A stretch of DNA of 64,000 bases. Origin: Indolivaga macrotermitis. Lineage in GTDB: Bacteria; Bacteroidota; Bacteroidia; Bacteroidales; Dysgonomonadaceae. Shown piece after piece: positions 54,277 to 62,973 of this stretch (its first letter is position 1; every line of letters starts with the position of its first letter). Under the pieces are notes generated by a model. That model was given only the letters and a program-made list of their open reading frames with translations, was not told the origin of the DNA and searched no databases. The position numbers and the translations under genes are program-made. Location of the stretch: NCBI RefSeq assembly GCF_900128985.1, contig NZ_FQUC01000015.1:37093-101092 (forward strand), in the 5' to 3' direction.

Positions 54277-54291
54277 AGTTCAATTCTTTTA

Positions 54292-54921
54292 TTATAGACT
54301 CATAAAATAATCAGTCAGCTCTTTCATACTTTCGAATTTATGGGCAAACGAATCTGTTTTACCGAAACCCCAAGCCGCAAAAACAAACGGAACAGATGCG
54401 AGATCAGACTGTTTTCGGTCTGAGTCGGTATCACCTATGTATACCGGAGCCTTTAGATTATATCTGTCGATAAGGGTTTTCATATTGATATGCTTAGGCT
54501 GGAAGTTAGAACCATATTCGATATAATCACAAAAGTATGTTTTTGTCTCGGTATAGGTCATAAAGTCACGGATACTCCCTTTCTGGCAATTGCTTAGCAT
54601 GAATAGTTTGTATTTTCGGGCTAGTAGTTCCAGTCCTTCTTGTACGTATGGATATATTTCGCCACCCATCTGAGGGAGCATCTCGTCTGTTTTGATAATT
54701 ATGTCCTGATATAGTTTTTCGATAGTCGAATCAGGTAAATCGGGAAACATTACGTGATATATCTGCTTGGCTTCCATTCCCATGTATCCTTGTATATCCT
54801 TTTTCTCTACTTTTCGGTTTATACCATTGGCTTTAAATACCTGAGTCCAGCAATGAGCATAAGTTTCTACAGCATCCCATAAGGTGCCATCCATATCAAA
54901 AATTAAACTATCGGGCTTCAT
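54292..54921 (-). CDS. HAD-family phosphatase
   Basis: The 209-aa protein is a HAD phosphatase with motif I IFDMDGTLWDAVE, motif II LSNCQKGS (Ser), motif III lysine in FQPKHINMK, and motif IV VYIGDTDSDRKQSD. The cap domain is helical (residues about 18-85), as in phosphoglycolate phosphatase and related enzymes. Substrate is unknown. It sits 15 bp upstream of the SSS symporter gene; a phosphosugar or phosphorylated intermediate is therefore plausible. Confidence 0.9.
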   Translation of the reverse strand: MKPDSLIFDMDGTLWDAVETYAHCWTQVFKANGINRKVEKKDIQGYMGMEAKQIYHVMFPDLPDSTIEKLYQDIIIKTDEMLPQMGGEIYPYVQEGLELLARKYKLFMLSNCQKGSIRDFMTYTETKTYFCDYIEYGSNFQPKHINMKTLIDRYNLKAPVYIGDTDSDRKQSDLASVPFVFAAWGFGKTDSFAHKFESMKELTDYFMSL

Positions 54922-54945
54922 CTATCTTGTTTGAAATTAGTAAGG

Positions 54946-55008
54946 TCTCAGAGTTTCTTTTATTTAGCTTAGTTTTATATAATGAATTATACTTAATATA
55001 CTCTGAGA
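54946..55008. repeat. 9-bp inverted repeat in the divergent HAD/LuxR region
   Basis: TCTCAGAGT (54946-54954) and ACTCTGAGA (55000-55008) are perfect inverted copies separated by 45 nt. They lie in the 235-bp divergent region, nearer the HAD start. Two operators or a looped site are possible. Confidence 0.35.
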
Positions 55009-55121
55009 TTTATGTCTTTAAATTATTAATATAACCAATAAACTTGCCAAAATTACGAACAAAAACGGACATAACAATCCGAATTTTATAAGATTGGTAA
55101 CTATTATCAGGAATAATTCTG

Positions 55122-55129
55122 TAAATTTG
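55122..55129 (+). promoter_or_regulatory. -7 element for the LuxR-type regulator gene
   Basis: TAAATTTG matches TAnnTTTG and lies 28 nt upstream of the ATG at 55157. Confidence 0.5.
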
Positions 55130-55156
55130 AAAAACCCTTTTCAGACTATTTAAGTT

Positions 55157-56029
55157 ATGGCATTTCTTACCGCATCATCTATTCTTTCGGAGAGTATCAG
55201 CGACAATTATTTATTGATTCCTGTTATTAATAGGTTCGGGCTTAAGTTGGGGTTAGGAGAAAAGACTGTTGCTACCGTTTGTTTGGAGAATGATCTGAAT
55301 AAAGATTTCTTTTTAGCCATATTAAATACTTACCTGAATGAAGACTATTTTCCTGAGAAAATTTTACAGGGATTTAATGTCGATCTTGTAAGTGATTACT
55401 TGAAACAGACGGATGCTTATTATGTACATGCTCAGATTCCTAATATAGAAAAGCACCTGAATGCATTTATAGCTACTAGCGATCCCAATAATACACAATT
55501 GCTGTTGATCCGTAAGTTATTTTTGAGATTTAAGGATGAATTGCTTCACCGTATCAATAACGGGCTTTTGGATGATGATTCTTCATATGCATTATTATTG
55601 GACTTAAAGAATATCCTGATTAAGCATATAGCGGGAAGTTTCAATGAAAACCTTTGTTTTGCGGTAGTGTTTTCAGTCGACACTTTATTGAATGACTTGG
55701 GTAAACATAATCGTATAAGGGAAAAAATACTGAAACCGATGATCAACGAACTGGCCGAAGCAGGTTTTGATGATTGGCAGGCTTTGTTAAGCCATACGTT
55801 TGATAAAGATGGTGAGAAAACCATTTCGCCTCGTGAGTTGGAAGTGTTGAAACTTGTAGCACTCGGACTTTTGAACAAGGAGATAGCTGATCGTTTAAAT
55901 ATAAGTTTGAATACTGTACTCTCGCACCGAAAAAACATTACAGCTAAATTAGGGATTAAGACCGTGTCGGGATTAATATTTTACTGTATCAGCCATGGAT
56001 ATATTTCGGCTGATGAGATAGAACTGTGA
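55157..56029 (+). CDS. LuxR-type regulator with hemerythrin-like N-terminal domain
   Basis: The 290-aa protein ends in a LuxR-type helix-turn-helix: SPRELEVLKLVALGLLNKEI, ADRLNISLNTVLSHRKNITA, KLGIKTVSGLIFY. It has no receiver domain. The N-terminal 200 residues are helical and contain LVSDYLKQTDAYYVHAQIPN and IEKHLNAFI. This resembles the hemerythrin-like N-terminus known from Bacteroidota regulators, though the usual HxxxE ligands are not all clear. Such proteins may sense metal or redox state, but that is inference. It is the first gene of a probable operon with the two membrane paralogues. Confidence 0.82.
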   Translation: MAFLTASSILSESISDNYLLIPVINRFGLKLGLGEKTVATVCLENDLNKDFFLAILNTYLNEDYFPEKILQGFNVDLVSDYLKQTDAYYVHAQIPNIEKHLNAFIATSDPNNTQLLLIRKLFLRFKDELLHRINNGLLDDDSSYALLLDLKNILIKHIAGSFNENLCFAVVFSVDTLLNDLGKHNRIREKILKPMINELAEAGFDDWQALLSHTFDKDGEKTISPRELEVLKLVALGLLNKEIADRLNISLNTVLSHRKNITAKLGIKTVSGLIFYCISHGYISADEIEL

Positions 56030-56050
56030 TTTTCTGAGAACAACACTTTT

Positions 56051-56731
56051 ATGGGTAAAAAACAATCCGGTTGTATTTCTACAGTCTTGCTTTTTGTTTG
56101 TCTTATTGTAGGCATGCTTGTTTTAATTATAAATCCTCTTTTCGAATGGGTATCTTATAATTTGTATTACAAATTTATGTATACTTACTTTTCGGGTTCA
56201 TTGTATTTCCCCTTTTATCTTTATTTTATCAGGTTTCTTTTTCTATCGATTTGTGCTTTGATATTGGTTCCACTTATACTGTATTCTCTTAATCCTTTTA
56301 GTCAAGATAATAAGAAAGAAAAGACATTGAGCAGGGTAGGGTATGGTTTTGGTATAATTGTGATTTTCGGATTAGCTTTATTCCTTTTTGTCCAGAATAC
56401 AAAAGAGTGTATTGGAGACTGGAATCTCGTAAGGCAAAATAAAGTAGAGGTTGCAGAATATCATAAGTATAAGGTATATCGAAGGTTGAGCCGGAAAAAG
56501 TCAAGTATTTCTTACAGGCTGGCATGTGAAGAAAAGGATTGTAAGCATCCGGTATTACATCTAAATATTTACCAATACCGCAGGTTGATGAATAGCAATG
56601 AGTTTTCTCAATATTCGAGTATACCTAAGGGAGAAACAAAGAAATTCAGTCTTCCCGACAGCCTGATAGCCCGTGTCCGTTATTTACCAAATACTAATCT
56701 TATCTTATCTTACGAAATATTAGCACAATAA
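56051..56731 (+). CDS. Three-helix membrane protein, first of a tandem paralogous pair
   Basis: The 226-aa protein has three transmembrane helices (about residues 8-30, 52-77 and 95-117), followed by a C-terminal soluble domain of about 100 residues rich in charged and aromatic residues. It shows a loop YNLYYKFMYTYFSGSLYFPF and, near the end, IYQYRRLMNSNEF and RVRYLPNTNLILSYEI. I recognise no named family. The next gene encodes a clear paralogue. It starts 22 bp behind the LuxR-type regulator, so they may be co-expressed. Confidence 0.75.
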   Translation: MGKKQSGCISTVLLFVCLIVGMLVLIINPLFEWVSYNLYYKFMYTYFSGSLYFPFYLYFIRFLFLSICALILVPLILYSLNPFSQDNKKEKTLSRVGYGFGIIVIFGLALFLFVQNTKECIGDWNLVRQNKVEVAEYHKYKVYRRLSRKKSSISYRLACEEKDCKHPVLHLNIYQYRRLMNSNEFSQYSSIPKGETKKFSLPDSLIARVRYLPNTNLILSYEILAQ

Positions 56732-56745
56732 AAAAGGGTATCTAA

Positions 56746-57435
56746 ATGACTAAGACTTTGAGAGGAGCAATATTGATACTAATTGGGTTAGTATTCTTTA
56801 TCCTGTTATTTTTGATTTTGCTGATTCGTCCATTTGGGGAATGGCTGATGTATAACTTGTTTTATTATCCTTTGTATAGTTTATTTTCCGAATCTTTATA
56901 TCTTTCTTTTTATTTGTATGTAATTAAGTGCGCTTTTGTTGTCGCATTAGTGTTATCAATAGTTTTGTTGCTTATGTGGAAACTCAATCTGCTCAGTAAG
57001 ACGAATAAGAAAGATGATAGGAGGGGAAAGACTCTAGCACTTATATGTTTGATATTGATTACGCTTGTTGGCTCTATCTTTTTCGTAATCGGAGGTAAAG
57101 ATATATTATCTGATTTATATCTTATAAAAAGAGGCGAGCCGCATACTCTAATATTGGATGAGTATTGGGTTACTCGCACTGTTCGTAAAAGTGCTGTAAG
57201 ATATGAATTAGATTATAGTGATTTTTCGAATAGCTCTTATAAGAATACTCTAAAAATAGATACATACCAATACCGTAACTTCAAGAATAATCCGGCTTTA
57301 AGTCAAATCGAAAAGGAATCGCATAATGCACTTTCAGATAGCCTTAATGCCAGAGATAAAACATTGAAAGTTATTTATCTGCCCAATACTCGGCGGTTAG
57401 TCAGTTATCGGATTATCTCGATGGGTAACAAATGA
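56746..57435 (+). CDS. Three-helix membrane protein, second of a tandem paralogous pair
   Basis: This 229-aa protein repeats the layout of the preceding gene: helices near residues 8-30, 54-78 and 97-117, the loop YNLFYYPLYSLFSESLYLSF, and the C-terminal phrases TYQYRNFKNNPAL and KVIYLPNTRRLVSYRII that match their counterparts. The paralogues differ in charge in the C-terminal half. They are 15 bp apart. A membrane complex or a shared response to the upstream regulator is possible. No database function is known to me. It ends 2 bp from the convergent purU. Confidence 0.75.
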   Translation: MTKTLRGAILILIGLVFFILLFLILLIRPFGEWLMYNLFYYPLYSLFSESLYLSFYLYVIKCAFVVALVLSIVLLLMWKLNLLSKTNKKDDRRGKTLALICLILITLVGSIFFVIGGKDILSDLYLIKRGEPHTLILDEYWVTRTVRKSAVRYELDYSDFSNSSYKNTLKIDTYQYRNFKNNPALSQIEKESHNALSDSLNARDKTLKVIYLPNTRRLVSYRIISMGNK

Positions 57436-57437
57436 TT

Positions 57438-58298
57438 TTAAGAAAATAGTATTGTTTTATTCTTATAAACCAATACTCTACGATTTATATGGTATTCAAT
57501 AGCATGTGACAGTACGATCTTTTCCAGATCCTGCCCTTTTCTTACAAGGTCGCTAACACTGTCGCGGTGTGTAATACGGGTGATATCTTGCTCGATAATT
57601 GGCCCGGCATCAAGCTCGGTCGTAACATAGTGGCTGGTTGCCCCGATAATCTTTACACCCCGTTCATATGCTGCATGATAAGGTTTGGCTCCTATAAATG
57701 CAGGAAGGAAAGAGTGGTGAATATTAATGATTCTGTTGGGATACGATTTAATAAAATCGTCGGTCAGAATCTGCATATATCGGGCAAGTACTATGAAATC
57801 GATATTATTTTCTTTTAACAGAGCTTTTTGCTGAGCTTCGATTTCTTCTTTATTATCCTTATTTATTTTTAATACATGATATTCTATCCCGAATTTTTCT
57901 GCTACCCAACGCAAATCTTCGTGGTTACTAATGATGAGGGGTAGTTCTACGTTCCATTCTCCGGCTGTATATCTTGCCAGTATATCGAACAGGCAGTGAG
58001 ACATCTTTGATACAAATACAGCCATCCGGGGTTTGTAATCATTGAAATATAAGCGGAATGTCATATCGTATTTATTAGCGTACATTGTTTGGAAATATTC
58101 GCTAATTTTCTCTTTCGGAATAATGAACTTTTCTAAATCCCATTCAACGCGCATAAAGAAAGCATCTTCCTGTTTATCTACATGCTGTTCGAGACGGATA
58201 ATATTTCCTCCGTTTACATTGATAAAATCTGTTATCGCAGCCACTAATCCGGGTTGATCGGGGCTGTATATAAGTATTATTGCACGCGAATCTTTCAT
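57438..58298 (-). CDS. purU: Formyltetrahydrofolate deformylase
   Basis: PurU hydrolyses 10-formyl-THF to THF and formate, balancing one-carbon and purine pools. The 286-aa protein starts with an ACT domain (AIILIYSPDQPGLVAAITDF, residues about 4-75) and has a formyltransferase-type domain (about 85-280) with the catalytic-region phrases RIINIHHSFLPAFIGAKPYH and ATSHYVTTELDAGPIIEQD. This carries the Asn/His/Asp pattern. Size is normal. It lies 66 bp downstream of parE on the same strand and is convergent with the membrane paralogues. Confidence 0.95.
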   Translation of the reverse strand: MKDSRAIILIYSPDQPGLVAAITDFINVNGGNIIRLEQHVDKQEDAFFMRVEWDLEKFIIPKEKISEYFQTMYANKYDMTFRLYFNDYKPRMAVFVSKMSHCLFDILARYTAGEWNVELPLIISNHEDLRWVAEKFGIEYHVLKINKDNKEEIEAQQKALLKENNIDFIVLARYMQILTDDFIKSYPNRIINIHHSFLPAFIGAKPYHAAYERGVKIIGATSHYVTTELDAGPIIEQDITRITHRDSVSDLVRKGQDLEKIVLSHAIEYHINRRVLVYKNKTILFS

Positions 58299-58364
58299 TA
58301 TTCAGAAATAAGATAAATTTTAACTGGTAATTATTCTTTAGTGTATCTAAAAAGGATTGAAGCC

Positions 58365-60224
58365 TTAATCTTCTACAGGAATAAGGTTGTCTATAATAAA
58401 TACCTGACGTTCCGGAGTATTTTTACCCATATAGAAATTAAGCATCTCTTTTACTAAGTCTTCTTTTTTCATTGTTACTTTATCAAGCCTGATATCTTTC
58501 CCGATAAAATGCTTGAATTCGTCCGGTGAAATTTCTCCTAACCCTTTAAAGCGAGTGATTTCGGGATTAGCACCAAGTTTTCCTATTGCCGCAATACGTT
58601 CTTCTTCTGTGTAACAGTAGATCGTTTCTTTTTTATTGCGGACACGGAAAAGTGGTGTCTGAAGTATGTATACGTGGTTCTTCTTTATCAAATCAGGAAA
58701 GAATTGCAGAAAGAATGTCAATAAAAGTAAGCGTATGTGCATACCATCAGTATCGGCATCTGTTGCTATGATTACCTTATTGTATCTTAATCCGTCCAAT
58801 CCGTCCTCTATATTGAGTGCAGCCTGTAAAAGATTGAACTCTTCGTTTTCGTAGACAATCTTTTTAGTGAGCCCAAAACTGTTAAGCGGTTTTCCCCTCA
58901 AACTGAATACAGCTTGTAAATTAGGATCACGGCTTTTAGTAATAGAACCACTGGCTGAATCTCCCTCGGTGATAAATATAGATGTATCGTCGAGATTATT
59001 ACCTTTAGTATCATTGTAATGAAGGCGGCAATCGCGAAGCTTCTTATTATGCAGGTTTGCTTTTTTAGCACGTTCCCTTGCGAGCTTGGTAACGCCAGCT
59101 ATAGCCTTTCTTTCTTTTTCCGATTCAAGTATTTTCCTTAATAGGCTGTCGGAAGTTTCGGAATCTTTGTGCAGAAAATTATCTAATTCTTTTTTAATAA
59201 AGTCTCCGATAAATTTCTGAACAGAAGGTCCGCCCGGTCCCATGTCTTTTGAACCTAATTTAGTTTTAGTCTGGGATTCGAAAACCGGCTCTTCTACCTT
59301 TATACTGATAGCGGCAACTATACCACTGCGGATATCGGCATAGTCGAAATTCTTATTATAATATTCTTTGATGACCCGCCCAACAGTTTCGCGAAACGCC
59401 GATTGGTGCGTACCTCCTTGTGTTGTATGCTGACCGTTTACAAATGAATAATATTCTTCTCCATACTGGTTGGTATGAGTTATTACAACTTCAATATCGG
59501 TATCCTTCAGGTGGATAATTGGATACAATGGGTCTGAAGTCATATTTTCATTCAGTAAATCGGCAAGCCCGTTTTTCGAATGAAACTTCTTTCCATTATA
59601 TACTATCGTTAATCCGGTATTCAGATAAGAATAATTCTTTAAGAGGCTTTCAACATATTCGTCCTGATAAAGATATTCGCCGAAAACAGTTTTGTCGGGA
59701 ATAAATTCTACCGATGTACCATTGCCTTCTTCAGTCGGTATTATTTGAGATTCGCTGGTGACAATAGCTTTGCTGTATTCTACAATAGCTGTTTGTTTGT
59801 CGCGGAAGGCTTGTATTTTGAAGTATGACGAAAGTGCATTGACGGCTTTGATACCAACACCATTTAGTCCTACCGATTTTTTGAAGGCTTTAGAATCGTA
59901 TTTAGCTCCGGTATTCATTCGTGAAGATACATCTTTGACTTTACCAAGGGGGACACCTCTACCGTGGTCTCTGACTGATACTTCGCCATTCTCGATCTTG
60001 ACTTCGATGGTTTTACCGAATCCCATCATATACTCGTCAATAGAATTATCGAGTACTTCCTTCAGCAATACATATATACCATCATCAGGAGACGAACCGT
60101 CACCTAATTTACCTATATACATACCCGGGCGCCGGCGTATATGCTCTTGCCAATCAAGGGTTTTAATGTCGTCGTCTGAATAATCTTCCAGAGGTAAGTT
60201 AACTTCTAATTCTTCTTCTTCCAT
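58365..60224 (-). CDS. parE: DNA topoisomerase IV subunit B
   Basis: The 619-aa type IIA B subunit has the GHKL ATP site ([41 protein letters not shown]) and a Toprim domain with [25 protein letters not shown] and [11 protein letters not shown]. The form [19 protein letters not shown] distinguishes it from the gyrB at 35.2 kb. Topoisomerase IV decatenates replicated chromosomes. No parC is in the window. A TATCTTTG promoter motif lies 30 nt upstream, overlapping the terminator of the previous gene. Confidence 0.93.
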   Translation of the reverse strand: MEEEELEVNLPLEDYSDDDIKTLDWQEHIRRRPGMYIGKLGDGSSPDDGIYVLLKEVLDNSIDEYMMGFGKTIEVKIENGEVSVRDHGRGVPLGKVKDVSSRMNTGAKYDSKAFKKSVGLNGVGIKAVNALSSYFKIQAFRDKQTAIVEYSKAIVTSESQIIPTEEGNGTSVEFIPDKTVFGEYLYQDEYVESLLKNYSYLNTGLTIVYNGKKFHSKNGLADLLNENMTSDPLYPIIHLKDTDIEVVITHTNQYGEEYYSFVNGQHTTQGGTHQSAFRETVGRVIKEYYNKNFDYADIRSGIVAAISIKVEEPVFESQTKTKLGSKDMGPGGPSVQKFIGDFIKKELDNFLHKDSETSDSLLRKILESEKERKAIAGVTKLARERAKKANLHNKKLRDCRLHYNDTKGNNLDDTSIFITEGDSASGSITKSRDPNLQAVFSLRGKPLNSFGLTKKIVYENEEFNLLQAALNIEDGLDGLRYNKVIIATDADTDGMHIRLLLLTFFLQFFPDLIKKNHVYILQTPLFRVRNKKETIYCYTEEERIAAIGKLGANPEITRFKGLGEISPDEFKHFIGKDIRLDKVTMKKEDLVKEMLNFYMGKNTPERQVFIIDNLIPVED

Positions 60225-60255
60225 TTTGTATTGCTTCGAATAATCGGGTTTCGAA

Positions 60256-60286
60256 CAAAGATACTATTTTTTGCAAAAAAAATCAA
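60256..60286 (-). promoter_or_regulatory. parE promoter
   Basis: On the minus strand, TTG (60284-60286) and TATCTTTG (60256-60263) are 20 nt apart, matching the -33/-7 pattern, with the -7 about 32 nt from the start codon. The element overlaps the terminator of the upstream GNAT-like gene. Confidence 0.6.
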
Positions 60287-60312
60287 GCAGGCCTTTTACT
60301 AAAAACCTGCTT
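60274..60312 (-). terminator. Terminator of the GNAT-like gene
   Basis: AAGCAGG (60306-60312 on minus) pairs with CCTGCTT (60285-60291), a 7-bp GC-rich stem with a 14-nt loop. On the minus strand it is followed by an eight-T run within GATTTTTTTTGC. It separates this gene from parE. Confidence 0.75.
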
Positions 60313-60341
60313 ATAAGTACATTTAAAAAGAATTTTTTTCT

Positions 60342-61472
60342 TTATATTTTTTTTACGTAGGCTCTGCGGGTCTTATGATGTTCTGCATTGAATCCGTCCC
60401 ATTGATTGGCGACTTTATTATTACTTTCCAATTCAGGGTTGCTTTCGGCAAAACGAAATCCACTCTTGTAAGATGAGGGGATAAAGTCAGCGAAAATCAT
60501 CGCGTTAACTCCTTTTCCCTGATACTCGGGTGCGATACCTATAAGCAAAAGATCGACTATCGGATTAGATTTGCTTTTCAATCCTTTTAGTAAATGATAC
60601 CAGCCGAAGGGAAATAGTTTTCCTTTTGATTTTTGTAATGCACGAGAAAGGCTGGGCATACCTATACCAAAGCCAACAACTTCGTCTGTTTCTTCTTTTA
60701 TAATAATCGTCACAACATCCCAACGCAGTAAAGGAACATACATTTTAACGTAGTAGTCTATCTGCTTTTTAGTTAAAGGTACGAATCCGTAGAGTGGGGT
60801 ATAAGCTACATTTAAAAGATTAAATAACTTATCAACATATGGGGTAACTTGTTTAATATTCTGAAATTTTAGAATCTTAAGTCCAAATTTATCAGCAACA
60901 ATTTTAGCAATACGCTGATGACGTTCAGGTACCTCTTGAGGAACCGGTATATAATATTCGTGCCAGTCTACATCCTTTTCAAAACCTAGCCGTTCTATTT
61001 GTTCCTTATAATAAGGATGGCTGTATGTAGTAGCCATAGTGCTAAGTCGGTCGTAGCCATAGATAAGAAGCCCTTCATGATCCAGGTCTGTAAAACCCAT
61101 TGGCCCCTGTATAGCTGTCATGCCTTTGTCTTTAGCCCATTTTTCGGCAGCCGAAAACAATGCATCTACAACCTCGTTGTCGTCTATAAAATCTACAAAA
61201 CCGAAGCGGGCATTTTTTTGTTCCCATTTTTCATTGGCCCGATGATTGATAATTGCGGCTATACGGCCTACAATTTCGTCACCTCTATAAGCTAAGAAAA
61301 GCTGTTGTTCACAGAATTCAAAAGCTGGATTTTTAGCGGGATTCAGAGTCTCCAGCTCGTCTAAAATGAGAGCAGGTACATAGTATGGATTATCTTTGTA
61401 GAGTGTAATAGGAAACTTAACAAATTTTTTTTTCGAAGCTTTGTCGTTTACTTCAACTATTTTTATAGACAT
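60342..61472 (-). CDS. Large GNAT-like acyltransferase, unknown substrate
   Basis: This 376-aa cytosolic protein has the pattern of a duplicated GNAT fold. The N-terminal part contains FEFCEQQLFLAYRGDEIVGRIAAIIN and GFVDFIDDNEVV. The C-terminal part contains VDLLLIGIAPEYQGKGVNAMIF, a motif A-like segment (Q-x-x-G-x-G-V). Proteins of this kind occur widely in Bacteroidota but remain uncharacterised. It has its own promoter and terminator. Confidence 0.82.
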   Translation of the reverse strand: MSIKIVEVNDKASKKKFVKFPITLYKDNPYYVPALILDELETLNPAKNPAFEFCEQQLFLAYRGDEIVGRIAAIINHRANEKWEQKNARFGFVDFIDDNEVVDALFSAAEKWAKDKGMTAIQGPMGFTDLDHEGLLIYGYDRLSTMATTYSHPYYKEQIERLGFEKDVDWHEYYIPVPQEVPERHQRIAKIVADKFGLKILKFQNIKQVTPYVDKLFNLLNVAYTPLYGFVPLTKKQIDYYVKMYVPLLRWDVVTIIIKEETDEVVGFGIGMPSLSRALQKSKGKLFPFGWYHLLKGLKSKSNPIVDLLLIGIAPEYQGKGVNAMIFADFIPSSYKSGFRFAESNPELESNNKVANQWDGFNAEHHKTRRAYVKKI

Positions 61473-61521
61473 TCCTTCTTAATACTTATAATGGCTAAAG
61501 TTACTCTTTAATTTTCTATCG

Positions 61522-61529
61522 CAAAGATA
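61522..61529 (-). promoter_or_regulatory. -7 element for the GNAT-like gene
   Basis: On the minus strand this reads TATCTTTG, matching TAnnTTTG, 50 nt before the start codon at 61472. A TTG lies 17 nt further upstream. Confidence 0.55.
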
Positions 61530-61552
61530 AGATTTTTTTCATATTGCAATGC

Positions 61553-62335
61553 TTATACTCTCCGTATAGATGATAATGAATGTGTATATTCATTACTGTC
61601 TGTATTATAGATACCTTTTTTGTCTATTTTGTCGATACGGACTTTACCTGAAGCATGAATTATTTTGTTTTTCCCAAGATAAATTCCTACATGGGTGGTT
61701 TTTCCCTTTTTATCGAAGAACAGTAAGTCCCCTGCGTTTGCGTTATCAAGGCTTTCTATATTGATACCTTCTTTAACCTGAGTTCCGGCATCACGGGATA
61801 TACTATATCCACATAGCGAAAAAACTACTTGAGTGAAGCCGGAGCAATCTATGCCTAAGATATGTTTTCCTCCCCATAGATAAGGCGTATTTATGAATAT
61901 CATAGCTGTAGGGAGTATATTCTCCGGACTTTGATGAGTGAGATAAGTTAGGGCTGATGAATGTATCTGATATTTTTTATTGGCTATTTCAAAGACATTA
62001 CTTTCGGGATCATAAAAGGGAATTCTGCTACCAGCCGATATGTGATATACGAGTTTGTCGGTTAAACAAAATGCATCGGCAAGAGGTATACACGTTCTGA
62101 ATACAGGACTATCCAATACATTCTCGAAATCAGCTTTATTAATAGGCGTAAGCATTTTTGTATCTGCCCAACCTTCATATCCATCGTCTGTATTACGGAT
62201 TTTAGAGAATGAGCCGGATATCTCTAAGATATCGCATGTCTGACCGAAAAGAAGTTGAGTAACCATCTCGCTAGTCTCGGATGGAAGAGCTCTTACTGGT
62301 AATACTGTATTTAGAAAAATAGCAAAATGTTCCAT
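61553..62335 (-). CDS. C40 (NlpC/P60) peptidase with SH3-like domains
   Basis: The 260-aa protein has N-terminal SH3-like segments (about 5-120) and a C-terminal NlpC/P60 domain (about 135-260): catalytic Cys in ILGIDCSGFTQVVF, His in KTHVGIYLGKNKIIH, and a further polar residue in the following strand. The layout is that of gamma-D-glutamyl-L-diamino acid endopeptidases such as dipeptidyl-peptidase VI of Bacillus. It has no signal peptide, so it probably acts on recycled muropeptides in the cytosol. Its ATG abuts the stop of the DUF1287 gene. Confidence 0.92.
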   Translation of the reverse strand: MEHFAIFLNTVLPVRALPSETSEMVTQLLFGQTCDILEISGSFSKIRNTDDGYEGWADTKMLTPINKADFENVLDSPVFRTCIPLADAFCLTDKLVYHISAGSRIPFYDPESNVFEIANKKYQIHSSALTYLTHQSPENILPTAMIFINTPYLWGGKHILGIDCSGFTQVVFSLCGYSISRDAGTQVKEGINIESLDNANAGDLLFFDKKGKTTHVGIYLGKNKIIHASGKVRIDKIDKKGIYNTDSNEYTHSLSSIRRV

Positions 62336-62947
62336 TTATTTTTTATATCTATAATGTCCGGTGATCTTCCAGCTAAACAAACAATCTTCAATAACTTGCC
62401 CTTGTCCTATATTATGTACAATAAGCGGACGCTTTCCGTCCCTGCTCTTTTTATCTATAACTATGCCGATGTGTGTCAGGCCATTCCCTAAGTTCCAGCT
62501 AACTATATCTCCAGCTAAGTAATCCTGAGAGTTGTTTGTTATTGGTTTGACTGTACCTTTCCGGGAGAAAAATACCTGTTGGTTAGGAACTCTCCGATGG
62601 TCGATATTAGTATCAGTAGAGTTTAGACCCCATTTCTTCCGGCTTGGATATTTGTCAAAATTAGCTTTCATATCCAGATGAATTTCTTTCTGCAAGTCTA
62701 TATTTAGCTTACGATAGGCTCTGATAATAACATCTGTACAAACCCCTTTGTTTGATGGCACATCACCTTTAGGATAGCTTATTTTGAAATATGCAGGATC
62801 GTAAATAACTTTGCTATGGGTAAGGCTGATCGCAGCATCCGAAAGCTGTTTGTAAAAATCCGCTTCCTGAGCTTTTACATTATTGAATAGGCTCAGGAAA
62901 ACTACAAGTACAATCCAATATCTGTATTTGTTGGTTGTTTCGGGCAT
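62336..62947 (-). CDS. DUF1287 exported protein
   Basis: The 203-aa protein has a signal peptide (SLFNNVKAQEADF) and the DUF1287 pattern: SKVIYDPAYFKISYPKGDVP, NKGVCTDVIIRAYRKLNIDL with an invariant Cys, the DIVSWNLGNGLTHIGIVID segment with a conserved His, and PLIVHNIGQGQVIEDCLF. DUF1287 shares the papain-like NlpC/P60 fold, so a Cys-His peptidase or amidase acting in the periplasm is likely. No gap separates it from the C40 gene, so the two are probably translationally coupled. Confidence 0.92.
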   Translation of the reverse strand: MPETTNKYRYWIVLVVFLSLFNNVKAQEADFYKQLSDAAISLTHSKVIYDPAYFKISYPKGDVPSNKGVCTDVIIRAYRKLNIDLQKEIHLDMKANFDKYPSRKKWGLNSTDTNIDHRRVPNQQVFFSRKGTVKPITNNSQDYLAGDIVSWNLGNGLTHIGIVIDKKSRDGKRPLIVHNIGQGQVIEDCLFSWKITGHYRYKK

Positions 62948-62973
62948 TTTATGGAATATCTATAAGAGAGAAT

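Noticed and set aside
56051..57435. Possible holin/toxin pair.
   Set aside because: Proteins are too long, have a sizeable soluble domain and lie behind a regulator; nothing supports a lytic role.
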